A stretch of DNA of 64,000 nucleotides from contig NZ_SCFB01000006.1 of assembly GCF_004210305.1 (NCBI RefSeq), forward strand, positions 151,904 to 215,903. Direction: 5' to 3'. The DNA is from Candidatus Finniella inopinata. Lineage in GTDB: Bacteria; Pseudomonadota; Alphaproteobacteria; Paracaedibacterales; CAIULA01. Below, one piece after another: positions 37,993 to 46,658 of this stretch. The notes below the pieces were generated by a model. That model made no database searches. It was not told where the DNA came from and saw only the letters and a program-made list of their open reading frames with translations. A program made the position numbers and the translations under genes. Within the stretch, counting starts at the first letter, position 1, and every line of letters starts with the position of its first letter.

Positions 37993-39093
37993 TCAGGTTA
38001 ACAAATCCCCGATCACATCTGCAACAGTATTTGCAAGTTTTTCCGAGGCATCTGGTTTGCTAAAGGCCTGCATCGCCTGTGAGGCGGCTGTGAGAATGTC
38101 TGGATTCAACATAAGTTTTTCCAAAAGGCTGCTCAACACTTCGGGAGTAAACTCACTTTCTTTAATAACCCAGGCAGCATTGGCTTTTACCATTGGCGCC
38201 GCGTTATAAGATTGGTCAGACTCCAACGAGGCAGCGTAGGGCACTAAAATTGCAGGTCTTCGAACCACAGCCAGTTCAGCAATTGTCGATGCCCCTGCAC
38301 GGCAAATCACTAAATGAGCTTGGCGGTATTGAGTGGCGATATCTTCAATAAACGTGGTTAATTCCACATCCAAAAAAGATTGACGGTAAATGACTTTTGT
38401 TTGTGGCAAAAACTCTGGACGACACTGTTGCACAACCTTTAATCTTTTTTGCAACTCCAAGGGCAAACTAACCAGGGCGTCGGGGACAATTTCTGAAAAG
38501 ATCTTGGCGCCTTGGCTTCCTCCAATAACCAGAATGTTAAAACGATCAGTCGATGCTGGGGCATGATAGGGTTCATCTTTCAAGGCCAGGATTTCTGGAC
38601 GTATGGGATTTCCTGTTAGGGTGGTATTTACAGGGGCCCATTCAACATTTTCAAACGATGTGGCGACCCGATACGCCCGTTTGGCCACCAAACGGTTTGC
38701 TTTTCCCAAAAGGGCGTTTTGTTCGTGAATAACAGTCGGGATTCCCCGTAATTGTGCGGCCAAAAGGGGGGCTACCGAGGGATATCCACCGAATCCAACG
38801 ACAATTGTCGGGTTTATTTTACGATATAAGAAATAACAATAAAAAAAATGAAATAAAATTGATAAGTACAACATCAAACGGCCAATTACGGGGGCAGTAC
38901 GATGGATAGTTCGTGGGTAAATTTTATCAAAATCTTTCGCATGATTGAAATTTTGGCTGCGCTCGTCGGTAATAAGATAAACCTGTCGGCCATGGTTTTT
39001 TAATTTCCGACACAAACTAAGGGCAGGAAACAAATGCCCCCCTGTGCCGCCGCTGACCAATACATAAAGGGGTTTGTAGGAAAAACGCTTCAT
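37993..39093 (-). CDS. murG: Undecaprenyl-PP-MurNAc-pentapeptide GlcNAc transferase
   Basis: 366 residues, GT-B fold, makes lipid II at the inner face of the membrane. G-loop VSGGTGGHLFPALSLCRKL near the N-terminus, second GGSQGAKIFSEIVP, and the UDP-GlcNAc block ICRAGASTIAELAVV. Overlaps ftsW by 4 bases. Confidence 0.97.
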   Translation of the reverse strand: MKRFSYKPLYVLVSGGTGGHLFPALSLCRKLKNHGRQVYLITDERSQNFNHAKDFDKIYPRTIHRTAPVIGRLMLYLSILFHFFYCYFLYRKINPTIVVGFGGYPSVAPLLAAQLRGIPTVIHEQNALLGKANRLVAKRAYRVATSFENVEWAPVNTTLTGNPIRPEILALKDEPYHAPASTDRFNILVIGGSQGAKIFSEIVPDALVSLPLELQKRLKVVQQCRPEFLPQTKVIYRQSFLDVELTTFIEDIATQYRQAHLVICRAGASTIAELAVVRRPAILVPYAASLESDQSYNAAPMVKANAAWVIKESEFTPEVLSSLLEKLMLNPDILTAASQAMQAFSKPDASEKLANTVADVIGDLLT

Positions 39094-40232
39094 AAAATCT
39101 CCATCGACCCATGACGCCGTCGTGTTAAAGCCAATAATATACCCATACTAATGCCCAGTGCCAATAAAGACGAACCGCCATAACTGATAAAAGGCATCGT
39201 CATCCCTTTGGTTGGAATTAAATGCAAGGCAGAAGCCATGTTAACAAATGCCTGAAGACCAAATTGAATGGCAATCCCTGCTGTCGCCATAAGAATGAAA
39301 AGGCTTGAGTCTTGCATCACCCGTGACAAAGATCGAACAGCGATAAATGCAAACAGGCAGACCAGTATTAAACACAAGATAAGGCCAAATTCTTCACCAG
39401 CTACGGCAAAGACAAAGTCAGCATGGGCATCGGGAACGTTTTTCTTGATGATCCCCTCCCCTGGCCCTTTACCAAAAAAGCCCCCATTTTGAAAAGCCTC
39501 AAGGGATTTGTGAACTTGATAAAGGTCATGCCGGGGGTCGCCTGAATTAGGGTCAAGGAATTGGTCAATTCTGCGCGTCACGTGGGGCAAGAAAAAATAA
39601 GCCCCCCCAAGCCCGACAACACCAGCGCCCCCCAATAGCCCCATCCATAACAACGGGATGCCAGCAATAAACAATTGGCTGATCCACGTGGTCAAAATAA
39701 TAAGGGTCATTCCTAAGTCTGGTTGCAAAAGCAAAAGTGAAATCACTAGTCCTAATAACAGTATAGACATCAGAACCCCTGGGAATTGAGGGTCGCGGTA
39801 TTTTTCTGCCAACATCCAAGCCACAAGGACAGTGAAGGCGGGTTTGATAAATTCAGAGGCTTGAAGGGAAATGCCACCGACCATTAACCACCGGCGGGCC
39901 CCTTTGATTTCGGCACCGCTTAAAAGGGTTAAAATTAACAACATGATCCCTAACAAATAAACAAAAACTGCCAAACGGCGGATTTGTTTTGGCGTGAGCA
40001 AAGAAATACCAATCATCGCCAAAATGGCCGGAATAACCATGATAATATGGCGCTTCACGAAGAAAAAGGTACCCAGGTTTAAGCGTTCAGCCACTGGGGG
40101 GCTTGCTGCAAAGCTAAGCAATACGCCCAAACCGATCATCACCAAAAGAGCGCCCAGGGTCCAACGATCCACCGTCCACCACCAGCTGCCCAAAACACTG
40201 TTGTTACGTCTGGAAAAAGTTGTGGGGCTCAT
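39090..40232 (-). CDS. ftsW: Lipid II glycosyltransferase/flippase-family division protein FtsW
   Basis: 380 residues with about 10 membrane segments (SEDS family). Family blocks: LLLQPDLGMTLIILTTWISQ, the periplasmic loop GDPRHDLYQVHKSLEAFQNG and GFFGKGPGEG, and the C-terminal LIPTKGMTMPFISYGGSSLL. Polymerises septal glycan with FtsI. The start region (MSPTTFSRRN) overlaps the end of murD by 4 bases. Confidence 0.96.
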   Translation of the reverse strand: MSPTTFSRRNNSVLGSWWWTVDRWTLGALLVMIGLGVLLSFAASPPVAERLNLGTFFFVKRHIIMVIPAILAMIGISLLTPKQIRRLAVFVYLLGIMLLILTLLSGAEIKGARRWLMVGGISLQASEFIKPAFTVLVAWMLAEKYRDPQFPGVLMSILLLGLVISLLLLQPDLGMTLIILTTWISQLFIAGIPLLWMGLLGGAGVVGLGGAYFFLPHVTRRIDQFLDPNSGDPRHDLYQVHKSLEAFQNGGFFGKGPGEGIIKKNVPDAHADFVFAVAGEEFGLILCLILVCLFAFIAVRSLSRVMQDSSLFILMATAGIAIQFGLQAFVNMASALHLIPTKGMTMPFISYGGSSLLALGISMGILLALTRRRHGSMEIL

Positions 40233-41539
40233 GTATAGGACTCTAACATTTTAGCAACCAAATGGCGGAATGTATCACCACGGTGTTCAAAGCTTTGAAA
40301 CTGATCAAAGCTTGCGCACGCGGGCGATAAAAGAACGATGGCAGGTTCATCAGGTGCTTCTTTGCTGATTATATCAATAGCATCTGTTAAGGCTTTATCA
40401 AGATTTCCTGATAAAGTACAGGGGGTATGATCATATAACGTTGCCGCAAAATCCGACTGTGCCTCACCAATCAGGAAAGCATGACGAATCGTGGGGAAGA
40501 AATCTTTCAAAGAATGGATGCCTCCGCTTTTCGCTTTGCCCCCCGCAATCCAATAAACAGCCTGGTCTGCATACCGGTTGAAGGCATGGACTGCGGCATC
40601 GGCATTGGTGGCTTTGCTATCATTCACAAAGGTTATATTTTTGAAATGTCCAACAATTTCTTGGCGGTGGGCAAGGCCGGCAAATGTTTTGAAAGCCTCT
40701 GCAATTTGATCGACAGATATGTTGAAAAGCTTACAAACGGCATAGGCCGTGGCTGCATTTTGATAATTGTGCAATCCCTGCAAGGTTTCAAAGGGACGAA
40801 GGTCGAAGACCGGTTTATAATTGTCGTAAAGAACGCCTTGATCAACGTGTATATCTGATTTTTGAACACAAGAAACGCCAACGACATCCATCCCTTTCTC
40901 TTTAAGGCGTTTGTAAACCTCTAAAGAATAGGTATCATCAATGTTCACAACGGCATGGCGGGCACTTAAAAAGATTTTCTCTTTTGCCGCAACGTAAGCC
41001 TCAATCGTTCCATGGCGATCTAAATGATCGGGCGTGATGTTAAGCCAGGCAGCAACTTCCAGGGTTAAGGGAGTCGAGACCTCCAGCTGGAACGATGATA
41101 ACTCCAATACATAAGTCCCGTTTTCGTCCAATGATGGTAACGATAAGGCAGGCACCCCTATATTCCCGCCCACGGCGCACGCACGTTGACTGTGGTTTAG
41201 AACATGACCAATTAAGGCTGTTGTTGTTGATTTTCCATTAGTCCCTGTAATGCCAACAAATTGAGCCTTAGGGTTGGCTTGCTGCAACAAATTAATATCT
41301 GTCAGGATGGGGATGTTCTTGGCCATCCCCAACGCGGTCAGGGGGTGAGGAGAAGGATAAGAAAAAGGGACGCCGGGGCTTTGAATAACAGCAGTGATCT
41401 GGTCCCAGGGAATGTTGTTTGGGTCCAAAGAACAGGGCCCATGATCATCAAAGGTTAGAACCTTCGCATCCTGCCTGCTTAACCATTCAGCAGCGGCCTG
41501 GCCCGATTTCCCCATGCCAAGAATAAGATATGTTTTCAT
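40229..41539 (-). CDS. murD: UDP-N-acetylmuramoylalanine-D-glutamate ligase
   Basis: 436 residues. N-terminal Rossmann GMGKSGQAAAEWL, ATP loop GITGTNGKSTTTALIGH, and the C-domain block FVNDSKATNADAAVHAF. It adds D-Glu to UDP-MurNAc-L-Ala. First gene of the murD-ftsW-murG-murC-murB group; mraY, its usual upstream neighbour, lies 13.6 kb away beyond an accessory block. Confidence 0.96.
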   Translation of the reverse strand: MKTYLILGMGKSGQAAAEWLSRQDAKVLTFDDHGPCSLDPNNIPWDQITAVIQSPGVPFSYPSPHPLTALGMAKNIPILTDINLLQQANPKAQFVGITGTNGKSTTTALIGHVLNHSQRACAVGGNIGVPALSLPSLDENGTYVLELSSFQLEVSTPLTLEVAAWLNITPDHLDRHGTIEAYVAAKEKIFLSARHAVVNIDDTYSLEVYKRLKEKGMDVVGVSCVQKSDIHVDQGVLYDNYKPVFDLRPFETLQGLHNYQNAATAYAVCKLFNISVDQIAEAFKTFAGLAHRQEIVGHFKNITFVNDSKATNADAAVHAFNRYADQAVYWIAGGKAKSGGIHSLKDFFPTIRHAFLIGEAQSDFAATLYDHTPCTLSGNLDKALTDAIDIISKEAPDEPAIVLLSPACASFDQFQSFEHRGDTFRHLVAKMLESYT

Positions 41540-41658
41540 GAAAGTCCCGTATTCTCCTGGTGTCTGTCACCTAAGTTGGGACTTTAGCTGAATTTTTATA
41601 GGATTGAAAGCTTATGAGAAAACATCATAGCGTCTCAATTTATAAATGTTATTTTACC

Positions 41659-41687
41659 TTTACGTACATTAAAGCGTACGCTACAAT
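41659..41687 (+). promoter_or_regulatory. Promoter/operator of the yefM-yoeB pair
   Basis: TTTACG (41659-41664), 17-base spacer, TACAAT (41682-41687). Two GTAC-centred palindromes, ACGTACATT and GCGTACGC, overlap it. YefM-type antitoxins bind paired TGTACA-like sites over their own promoter, so autorepression is likely. Confidence 0.5.
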
Positions 41688-41720
41688 GGGATACTGTTAA
41701 AAAAACAAAAGGGTTAAGAA

Positions 41721-41981
41721 ATGACACCTTTAATTACCCCAGTAACCATTACCCAAGCCAGAGCCGATCTTTACAAAATCGTTGACCAGGTTTGTCAAAA
41801 TCATACGCCGACGATTATTAAAGGCAAAAGAAACAACGCCGTTATTGTCAGCGAAGAGGATTGGAAGTCGATACAAGAAACCCTTTATTTACTTTCGGTT
41901 CCGGGAATGTATGAATCGATTGTTGAAGGTCAAAATGAACCTTTGGAAGAAATGCTTACCGAATCTGATTTAGGTTGGTAA
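41721..41981 (+). CDS. YefM/Phd family antitoxin
   Basis: 86 residues. N-terminal ITQARADLYKIVDQVCQNHT and KRNNAVIVSEEDWKSIQETL are the typical Phd/YefM DNA-binding fold, and the acidic C-terminus (EPLEEMLTESDLGW) is the part that wraps the toxin. The stop codon shares a base with the toxin start. Type II toxin-antitoxin module, neutralising the ribosome-dependent RNase next door. Confidence 0.92.
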   Translation: MTPLITPVTITQARADLYKIVDQVCQNHTPTIIKGKRNNAVIVSEEDWKSIQETLYLLSVPGMYESIVEGQNEPLEEMLTESDLGW

Positions 41982-42244
41982 TGACCTTTCAATTGTATTT
42001 CGCAAAGGAAGCTGTCAAGGATGCCAAAAAAATAAAACAGGCAGGGTTAGCTGAAAAAGCAAAAAACCTTTTAGACATTATGAGAGAGAATCCCTATCAG
42101 AATAACCCACCTTATGAAAAATTAGTGGGCCGGCTAAAAGGGACCTATTCGCGCAGAATTAATATTCAGCACCGCCTTGTCTATCAGGTTGATGAAGAAG
42201 AAAGGGTCATTAGGGTCTTAAGGATGTGGAGTCATTACGAATAA
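41981..42244 (+). CDS. YoeB/Txe family toxin (ribosome-dependent mRNA endonuclease)
   Basis: Start set at ATG 41981 (TAATG overlap with the antitoxin stop). 87 residues. Catalytic residues expected for YoeB are present: Glu in PPYEKLVGRLKG, Arg in RRINIQHRLVYQV, and the C-terminal His-Tyr in MWSHYE. Cuts mRNA in the ribosomal A site when free. Looks intact. Confidence 0.93.
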   Translation: MTFQLYFAKEAVKDAKKIKQAGLAEKAKNLLDIMRENPYQNNPPYEKLVGRLKGTYSRRINIQHRLVYQVDEEERVIRVLRMWSHYE

Positions 42245-42295
42245 ATTTAAAAAGATTATTCAAAACAAGGTCGCCGATCAGAGGCGCCAATTTAT

Positions 42296-42325
42296 TTGTT
42301 CAAAAAGCCGCCCCTGTGCTACTAA
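42296..42325 (+). promoter_or_regulatory. Candidate bamD promoter
   Basis: TTGTTC (42296-42301), 18-base spacer, TACTAA (42320-42325), 36 bases before the bamD start. Read by eye only; modest match. Confidence 0.3.
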
Positions 42326-42360
42326 TGGAACATAGTCTATAAAAATCAGGGTCTTTTGCG

Positions 42361-43149
42361 TTGGCTCAATTGTTCTGTCTTAAAAATATAACCTGTTTCC
42401 TCCTCTTGCTTTTTGCCCTGACCGGGTGCGGAGATAAAGAAGAACTGTACACCGACAGAAAAGTCGAAGACCTTTATAACATCGCGATGGATCATTTCGA
42501 GGCAAAAAGCTATACAAAGGCAGCGCGTTCCTTTGCCGAAGTTGAACGCCAGCACCCTTATTCGAATTGGGCGTTAAAAGCACAGCTGATGTCGGCCTAT
42601 TGTTATTACGAGGCTAAAAAGTACGACGAATCGGTCGAAGCCTTCAATTTGTTTATCCAGTTGCACCCTGGGCATCCAGAGGTTGCGTATGCCTATTACA
42701 TGTTGGGTCTTTGTCACTATGAACAGATTCCCATTATTGAACGCGATCAAAAACCGGCTGAGGATTCGCTGAAGGCTTTTCAAGAAGTTATCAACCGCTT
42801 TCCCGCCAGCGTTTATGCCAAGGATGCGAAATTCAAAATCGACCTGATTCATGATCACCTGGCAGGTAAAGAAATCAGCGTTGGCCGTTATTATCAAAGC
42901 CAAGGGGCCCACCTGGCCGCGATTAACCGGTTCAAAGAAGTGGTTGCCCGTTACCAAACGACGTCTCATGTTCCTGAGGCTCTGCACAGATTGGTTGAAT
43001 GTTACCTGTCTTTGGGTCTAAAGGCCGAGGCGCAGGCAGTGGCCGCAGTTTTGGGGCATAATTTCCCCAACAGTGATTGGTATAAAGACAGCTACGCTTT
43101 GGTGAAACAGCACACAGCACCTGTGGTGGCCCCAAGTCCGGCGAAGTAG
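42361..43149 (+). CDS. bamD: Outer membrane assembly lipoprotein BamD
   Basis: 262 residues from a TTG start. Signal peptide with lipobox LTGC, then TPR-type helices (DLYNIAMDHFEAKSYTKAAR; QLHPGHPEVAYAYYMLGLCH), as in BamD/YfiO/ComL. Part of the BAM complex on the periplasmic face of the outer membrane. In alphaproteobacteria bamD and recN usually lie downstream of ftsZ-lpxC; here they sit in an accessory block between mraY and murD. Confidence 0.92.
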   Translation: MAQLFCLKNITCFLLLLFALTGCGDKEELYTDRKVEDLYNIAMDHFEAKSYTKAARSFAEVERQHPYSNWALKAQLMSAYCYYEAKKYDESVEAFNLFIQLHPGHPEVAYAYYMLGLCHYEQIPIIERDQKPAEDSLKAFQEVINRFPASVYAKDAKFKIDLIHDHLAGKEISVGRYYQSQGAHLAAINRFKEVVARYQTTSHVPEALHRLVECYLSLGLKAEAQAVAAVLGHNFPNSDWYKDSYALVKQHTAPVVAPSPAK

Positions 43150-43196
43150 TATTCACATGCTTCTTCCCCTTTTCTTGTTCTTTTAAAACATCGGAT

Positions 43197-43262
43197 GTCA
43201 TTCCCGCGCAAGCGGGAATCCAGAAAACAATACAACTGGACCCCCGCCTGCGCGGGGGTGAC
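43197..43262. repeat. Interspersed palindromic repeat, copy 2
   Basis: Begins GTCATTCCCGCGCAAGCGGG and ends GCGCGGGGGTGAC. Two strong hairpins (CCCGC-GCAA-GCGGG and CCCCCGCCTGCGCGGGGG) are joined by AATCCAGAAAACAAT. The best preserved of three copies in the window. Confidence 0.85.
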
Positions 43263-43300
43263 AATAGGGGGCTACGTGGGCGTGGATAATGTTCTGAACC

Positions 43301-43328
43301 GTCATGGCGAGCGCAGCGTGGCCATCCA
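43301..43328. repeat. Short hairpin repeat ATGGC...GCCAT, copy 1
   Basis: GTCATGGCGAGCGCAGCG followed by TGGCCATCC: outer arms ATGGC and GCCAT with an inner GCG/CGC pairing. A related element is at 44838-44880. Such short palindromes are spread through genomes of several intracellular alphaproteobacteria. Confidence 0.55.
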
Positions 43329-43369
43329 TGTATTCTATAAAAAAAATTCAATACAATCTGTATATTAAC

Positions 43370-43397
43370 TTTACATTAGGATTTTTCATTGTATATT
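43370..43397 (+). promoter_or_regulatory. Promoter of the 43437 gene
   Basis: TTTACA (43370-43375), 16-base spacer, TATATT (43392-43397), about 40 bases before the start codon. Good match to the sigma-70 consensus. Confidence 0.5.
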
Positions 43398-43436
43398 GGG
43401 GGTAGTTTTTAATTTATAAAAAGGCTTTTTTTGATC

Positions 43437-44831
43437 ATGAAAAAATATCTTCTTTATATAATGGTCCTTCTTGTGGGGACTGTGGGTGGTGTTTATGCAG
43501 GCCCCTACGATAAACCTGATAATATGTCGTGTATGGACCACCTTGAAGGACTTGAAAGAAAAAGGTTTGAGCTATTAAAGGAGTTAACTGATAAGCTTAA
43601 GGATCAATCATCAGCCAGCGCCTTCGCATCTTCAGGTGCCTCGGCATATGACCCACATTCAGCCAGTGCTGCCGCTGCTCCATGTTCAGCCAGTGCTGCC
43701 GCTGCCGCTGCTCCATATGATGATGGGGATGAATTGTCCAAGATTACCCTGGAGATTTCCCAAACTATTGGTGGCAAGTATGGCCTTTCTGACAGGGAAG
43801 CTACGCCTGCGGAAAGAGAGAAAATCTTAAAATCCATATACAGAACGCGTCAATTGAAAATTGATAACCCTCAATGGCGTGATATTTACATAAGTTATAG
43901 GTACTCACTCCCAGGTCTTTCTAACTCCTCCTCATTGATGGAAATTGCTGCTCATCTAAAAATAGGACTGGAAACCCTTAAAAGTCACCTGGTAGCTGTA
44001 GATTTTGCAGACTGCGCATGTTTTTCACTTGCGGGGCGTCCATCAGTAACCATTTCTAGTTTAGGCGTTGAAGCTTTGGTAGATAACATGATGTCTCTTC
44101 AGCAAATTTCTTATTATGATAAAGCTGGTATTTTAAAACGTTTGGCTGTTCTGCCTGACCCACAGAAAAAGACCCTTATTGAAGAACTGGAAAAGATTGC
44201 GAAGGCTGAAGGCAAGATCGAGCCTGTTCTCGCAAAAATTAGAGATGCTGAGAATAGACACACGTTTAATTATTTTTTGACAATGCGCAATTATGGGCTC
44301 TCTTCCGGTTGGCACCACTCAAGTTCCAGCTCCTATAACCCTCGACAAATTTCTCTTCAGATTCGTGCCCGTTTAAAAATTGGAAATGCCGAACAGTACT
44401 GGAACCTCATATCCGCCCTTGAAGGCGATTCAGAGGATGAGGTTTTGAAGTTTATGGATGTAATAGTAGACAGTTCTAATCCTGAACCTGACCTCCTTGT
44501 TGCGTGTTTGCGTGTGAATAGAGATAAACACTTATCGAAGTCTAATAGCTGGACATCAGACGTTTGTCAAAAGATCATAAGACATCCTGATGTAGATTCT
44601 GGGGCATTAATATATGTTGCGGATATTCTGGAAGAATTAGGAGTGAACCCTAATTTAGAATTAGACGCTTGGGAAAGGTTTTTGCAATTTGATGGATCTT
44701 CTAGTATGTCCTTAAATAAGGCGGCGAGTGCGTTTGATAGATTGAATCGGACTGACTTGGCACAAAAGGCTAGGGATGAGATGGACAAGCGATTGGCTGC
44801 GGATCGTGCCCACGACGAATCCAATGACTGA
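43437..44831 (+). CDS. Exported protein with Ser/Ala-rich tract, unknown function
   Basis: 464 residues from MKKYLLYIMVLLVGTVGGVYAG, a clean signal peptide; a TTG two codons upstream is less likely. Residues about 55-100 are a low-complexity Ser/Ala/Pro tract with a repeated PCSASAAAAAAPYDD-like unit. The rest looks helical with no recognised domain. Its own promoter is visible. It sits alone between bamD and recN. Confidence 0.8.
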   Translation: MKKYLLYIMVLLVGTVGGVYAGPYDKPDNMSCMDHLEGLERKRFELLKELTDKLKDQSSASAFASSGASAYDPHSASAAAAPCSASAAAAAAPYDDGDELSKITLEISQTIGGKYGLSDREATPAEREKILKSIYRTRQLKIDNPQWRDIYISYRYSLPGLSNSSSLMEIAAHLKIGLETLKSHLVAVDFADCACFSLAGRPSVTISSLGVEALVDNMMSLQQISYYDKAGILKRLAVLPDPQKKTLIEELEKIAKAEGKIEPVLAKIRDAENRHTFNYFLTMRNYGLSSGWHHSSSSSYNPRQISLQIRARLKIGNAEQYWNLISALEGDSEDEVLKFMDVIVDSSNPEPDLLVACLRVNRDKHLSKSNSWTSDVCQKIIRHPDVDSGALIYVADILEELGVNPNLELDAWERFLQFDGSSSMSLNKAASAFDRLNRTDLAQKARDEMDKRLAADRAHDESND

Positions 44832-44837
44832 TGCTTT

Positions 44838-44880
44838 GTCATGGCGAGCCCCCGAAAGGGGTTTGACGCCATCATCCCGG
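44838..44880. repeat. Hairpin repeat ATGGCG...CGCCAT, copy 2
   Basis: Arms ATGGCG (44841-44846) and CGCCAT (44867-44872) enclose CCCC-CGAAA-GGGG. It lies 10 bases after the 43437 gene and could serve as its terminator, but no T-run follows. Related in layout to 43301-43328. Confidence 0.6.
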
Positions 44881-44904
44881 AGAATCATCTGAATTGGGTT
44901 ATAC

Positions 44905-46590
44905 ATGCTGACTAGCCTATCCATTCGCGACGTGGTGCTGATTGATCGCCTTGAATTGTCCTTTCAAGGCGGGTTCAGTGTTTTGACGGGCGAAACGGGC
45001 GCTGGCAAATCGATTCTTTTGGATTCCTTGGGGCTGGCGCTTGGCATGCGGGGCGAGCTTGGCCTGATTCGACACGGCGCTGAGCAGGCGGTTGTCACAG
45101 CCGAGTTTGACTTACAGTCTTTATCCGCTGATCACCCCGTATGGAATCTGTTAGCAGAATCTGGCCTCCAGAGCGAAACCCCAGCCCTTATCTTGCGCCG
45201 TATCTTGCATCGTACCGATCGAAGTAAGGCCTTTGTTAATGATCAACCCGTGGCCATTCGAACCTTACGGGACATTGGCAATGTGTTGTTGGAAATTCAC
45301 AACCAATTTGACCGTTTGTTTGATGTGGGTTTGCATCAACAGCTGCTGGATCGTTTTTGTATAGCGCTAGATCCGTTGGTGGCGGGTTTTTTAGAAACCA
45401 TTAAGAACACCTATGGTGATTGGAAAACGGCACAACAAAACCTTGCGGCTTATCAGACGGGCCATCAGCAGGGCCTGCAGCAAAAGGCCTTTCACACACA
45501 GGTGGTGGCCGATTTATCCCCCTTAAAATTGATCCCACAGGAAGAAGACAGCCTGTTGGATAAACGCCAAAACCTGGCCCAGTATGGAAAAATCAGCAAT
45601 GCTGTGCAGCAGGCGTTAGATGGTTTTTATCAAGCTGATCTTGTGACATCTTTGACAAATATTCAAAAAATCCTGGAACGCGCTAACAGCATTGATTCTG
45701 CTCAGTTAAAAGAAACCACCCAGGCATTAAATCGGGCCCTTATTGAAATTCAAGAGGCAGAGGCCCTTTTGAAAACCCTGCACAGCCAAGATCAAGACAG
45801 CGTCCAGATGTTGGAACAGGTGGACGAGCGGCTGCATCTGCTACGCGGTTTTTCGCGCCGTTATGCCACCCCGGTGAATGATCTGCATGCTTTTTGGCAA
45901 ACCAGCCAAGAAATTTTGGATCAACAAGAACAGGCTGCCGATCATTTAAAAACTTACCAGATGGCTGTTGATCAAACTTGGCACCTTTATGAAAGCGCTT
46001 GCCAGGTGTTAACTGTTGCGCGTCAAAAGGCTGCCCATCAGCTTGAAAAAGCCGTGGTGGCCGAGTTGCCTGATTTAAAACTGGCCAGCGCTGTTTTTAA
46101 GGTCGGGATTCAGCCATGCGCCCCCACCTCTGTTGGACTGGACAAAATTGAATTCTTGATTGCCACTAACCCCGGTCAAGCGCCGGCCAGTTTAAATAAG
46201 GTAGCCTCAGGGGGAGAATTATCCCGCCTGATGTTGGCCTTAAAGGTTGTGTTGACCGGACAAGGCGGATTAGCAACGATTGTCTTTGATGAGGTTGACA
46301 CGGGCGTGGGGGGAGCGGTCGCTGCCGCCATTGGTCAGCGTTTAGCCAAATTAGCAAGCCAGGTTCAAGTTTTGGCGATTACCCACTTGCCGCAAGTGGC
46401 AGCCTGTGCAAGCAATCACTATTGTGTGCACAAAAAAACGGCTGAAGACGGTAACCAAACGACCGTAGATTTCTTGTCCCCCAAGGAACGCATTGAAGAA
46501 CTTGCCCGCATGGTTTCTGGAAGCTCTATCACCCCAGAAGCATTGGCCATGGCTCAACGGCTGTTGGATGCCTCTGTTGGATTCCCTTAA
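44905..46590 (+). CDS. recN: DNA repair ATPase RecN
   Basis: 561 residues, SMC-like protein for double-strand-break repair. Walker A GETGAGKS (29-36), a central coiled coil, ABC signature VASGGELSRLMLALK and Walker B TIVFDEVDTGVGG. The C-terminus reads LAMAQRLLDASVGFP. A shortened relic of its 3' end lies at 50237-50310, beyond the next gene. Confidence 0.97.
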   Translation: MLTSLSIRDVVLIDRLELSFQGGFSVLTGETGAGKSILLDSLGLALGMRGELGLIRHGAEQAVVTAEFDLQSLSADHPVWNLLAESGLQSETPALILRRILHRTDRSKAFVNDQPVAIRTLRDIGNVLLEIHNQFDRLFDVGLHQQLLDRFCIALDPLVAGFLETIKNTYGDWKTAQQNLAAYQTGHQQGLQQKAFHTQVVADLSPLKLIPQEEDSLLDKRQNLAQYGKISNAVQQALDGFYQADLVTSLTNIQKILERANSIDSAQLKETTQALNRALIEIQEAEALLKTLHSQDQDSVQMLEQVDERLHLLRGFSRRYATPVNDLHAFWQTSQEILDQQEQAADHLKTYQMAVDQTWHLYESACQVLTVARQKAAHQLEKAVVAELPDLKLASAVFKVGIQPCAPTSVGLDKIEFLIATNPGQAPASLNKVASGGELSRLMLALKVVLTGQGGLATIVFDEVDTGVGGAVAAAIGQRLAKLASQVQVLAITHLPQVAACASNHYCVHKKTAEDGNQTTVDFLSPKERIEELARMVSGSSITPEALAMAQRLLDASVGFP

Positions 46591-46658
46591 TGCTGTTAAT
46601 TATATATTAATAAATTAGCTGTATATTTAAACGTAAATCTTAAAAGAGATATATTTTT

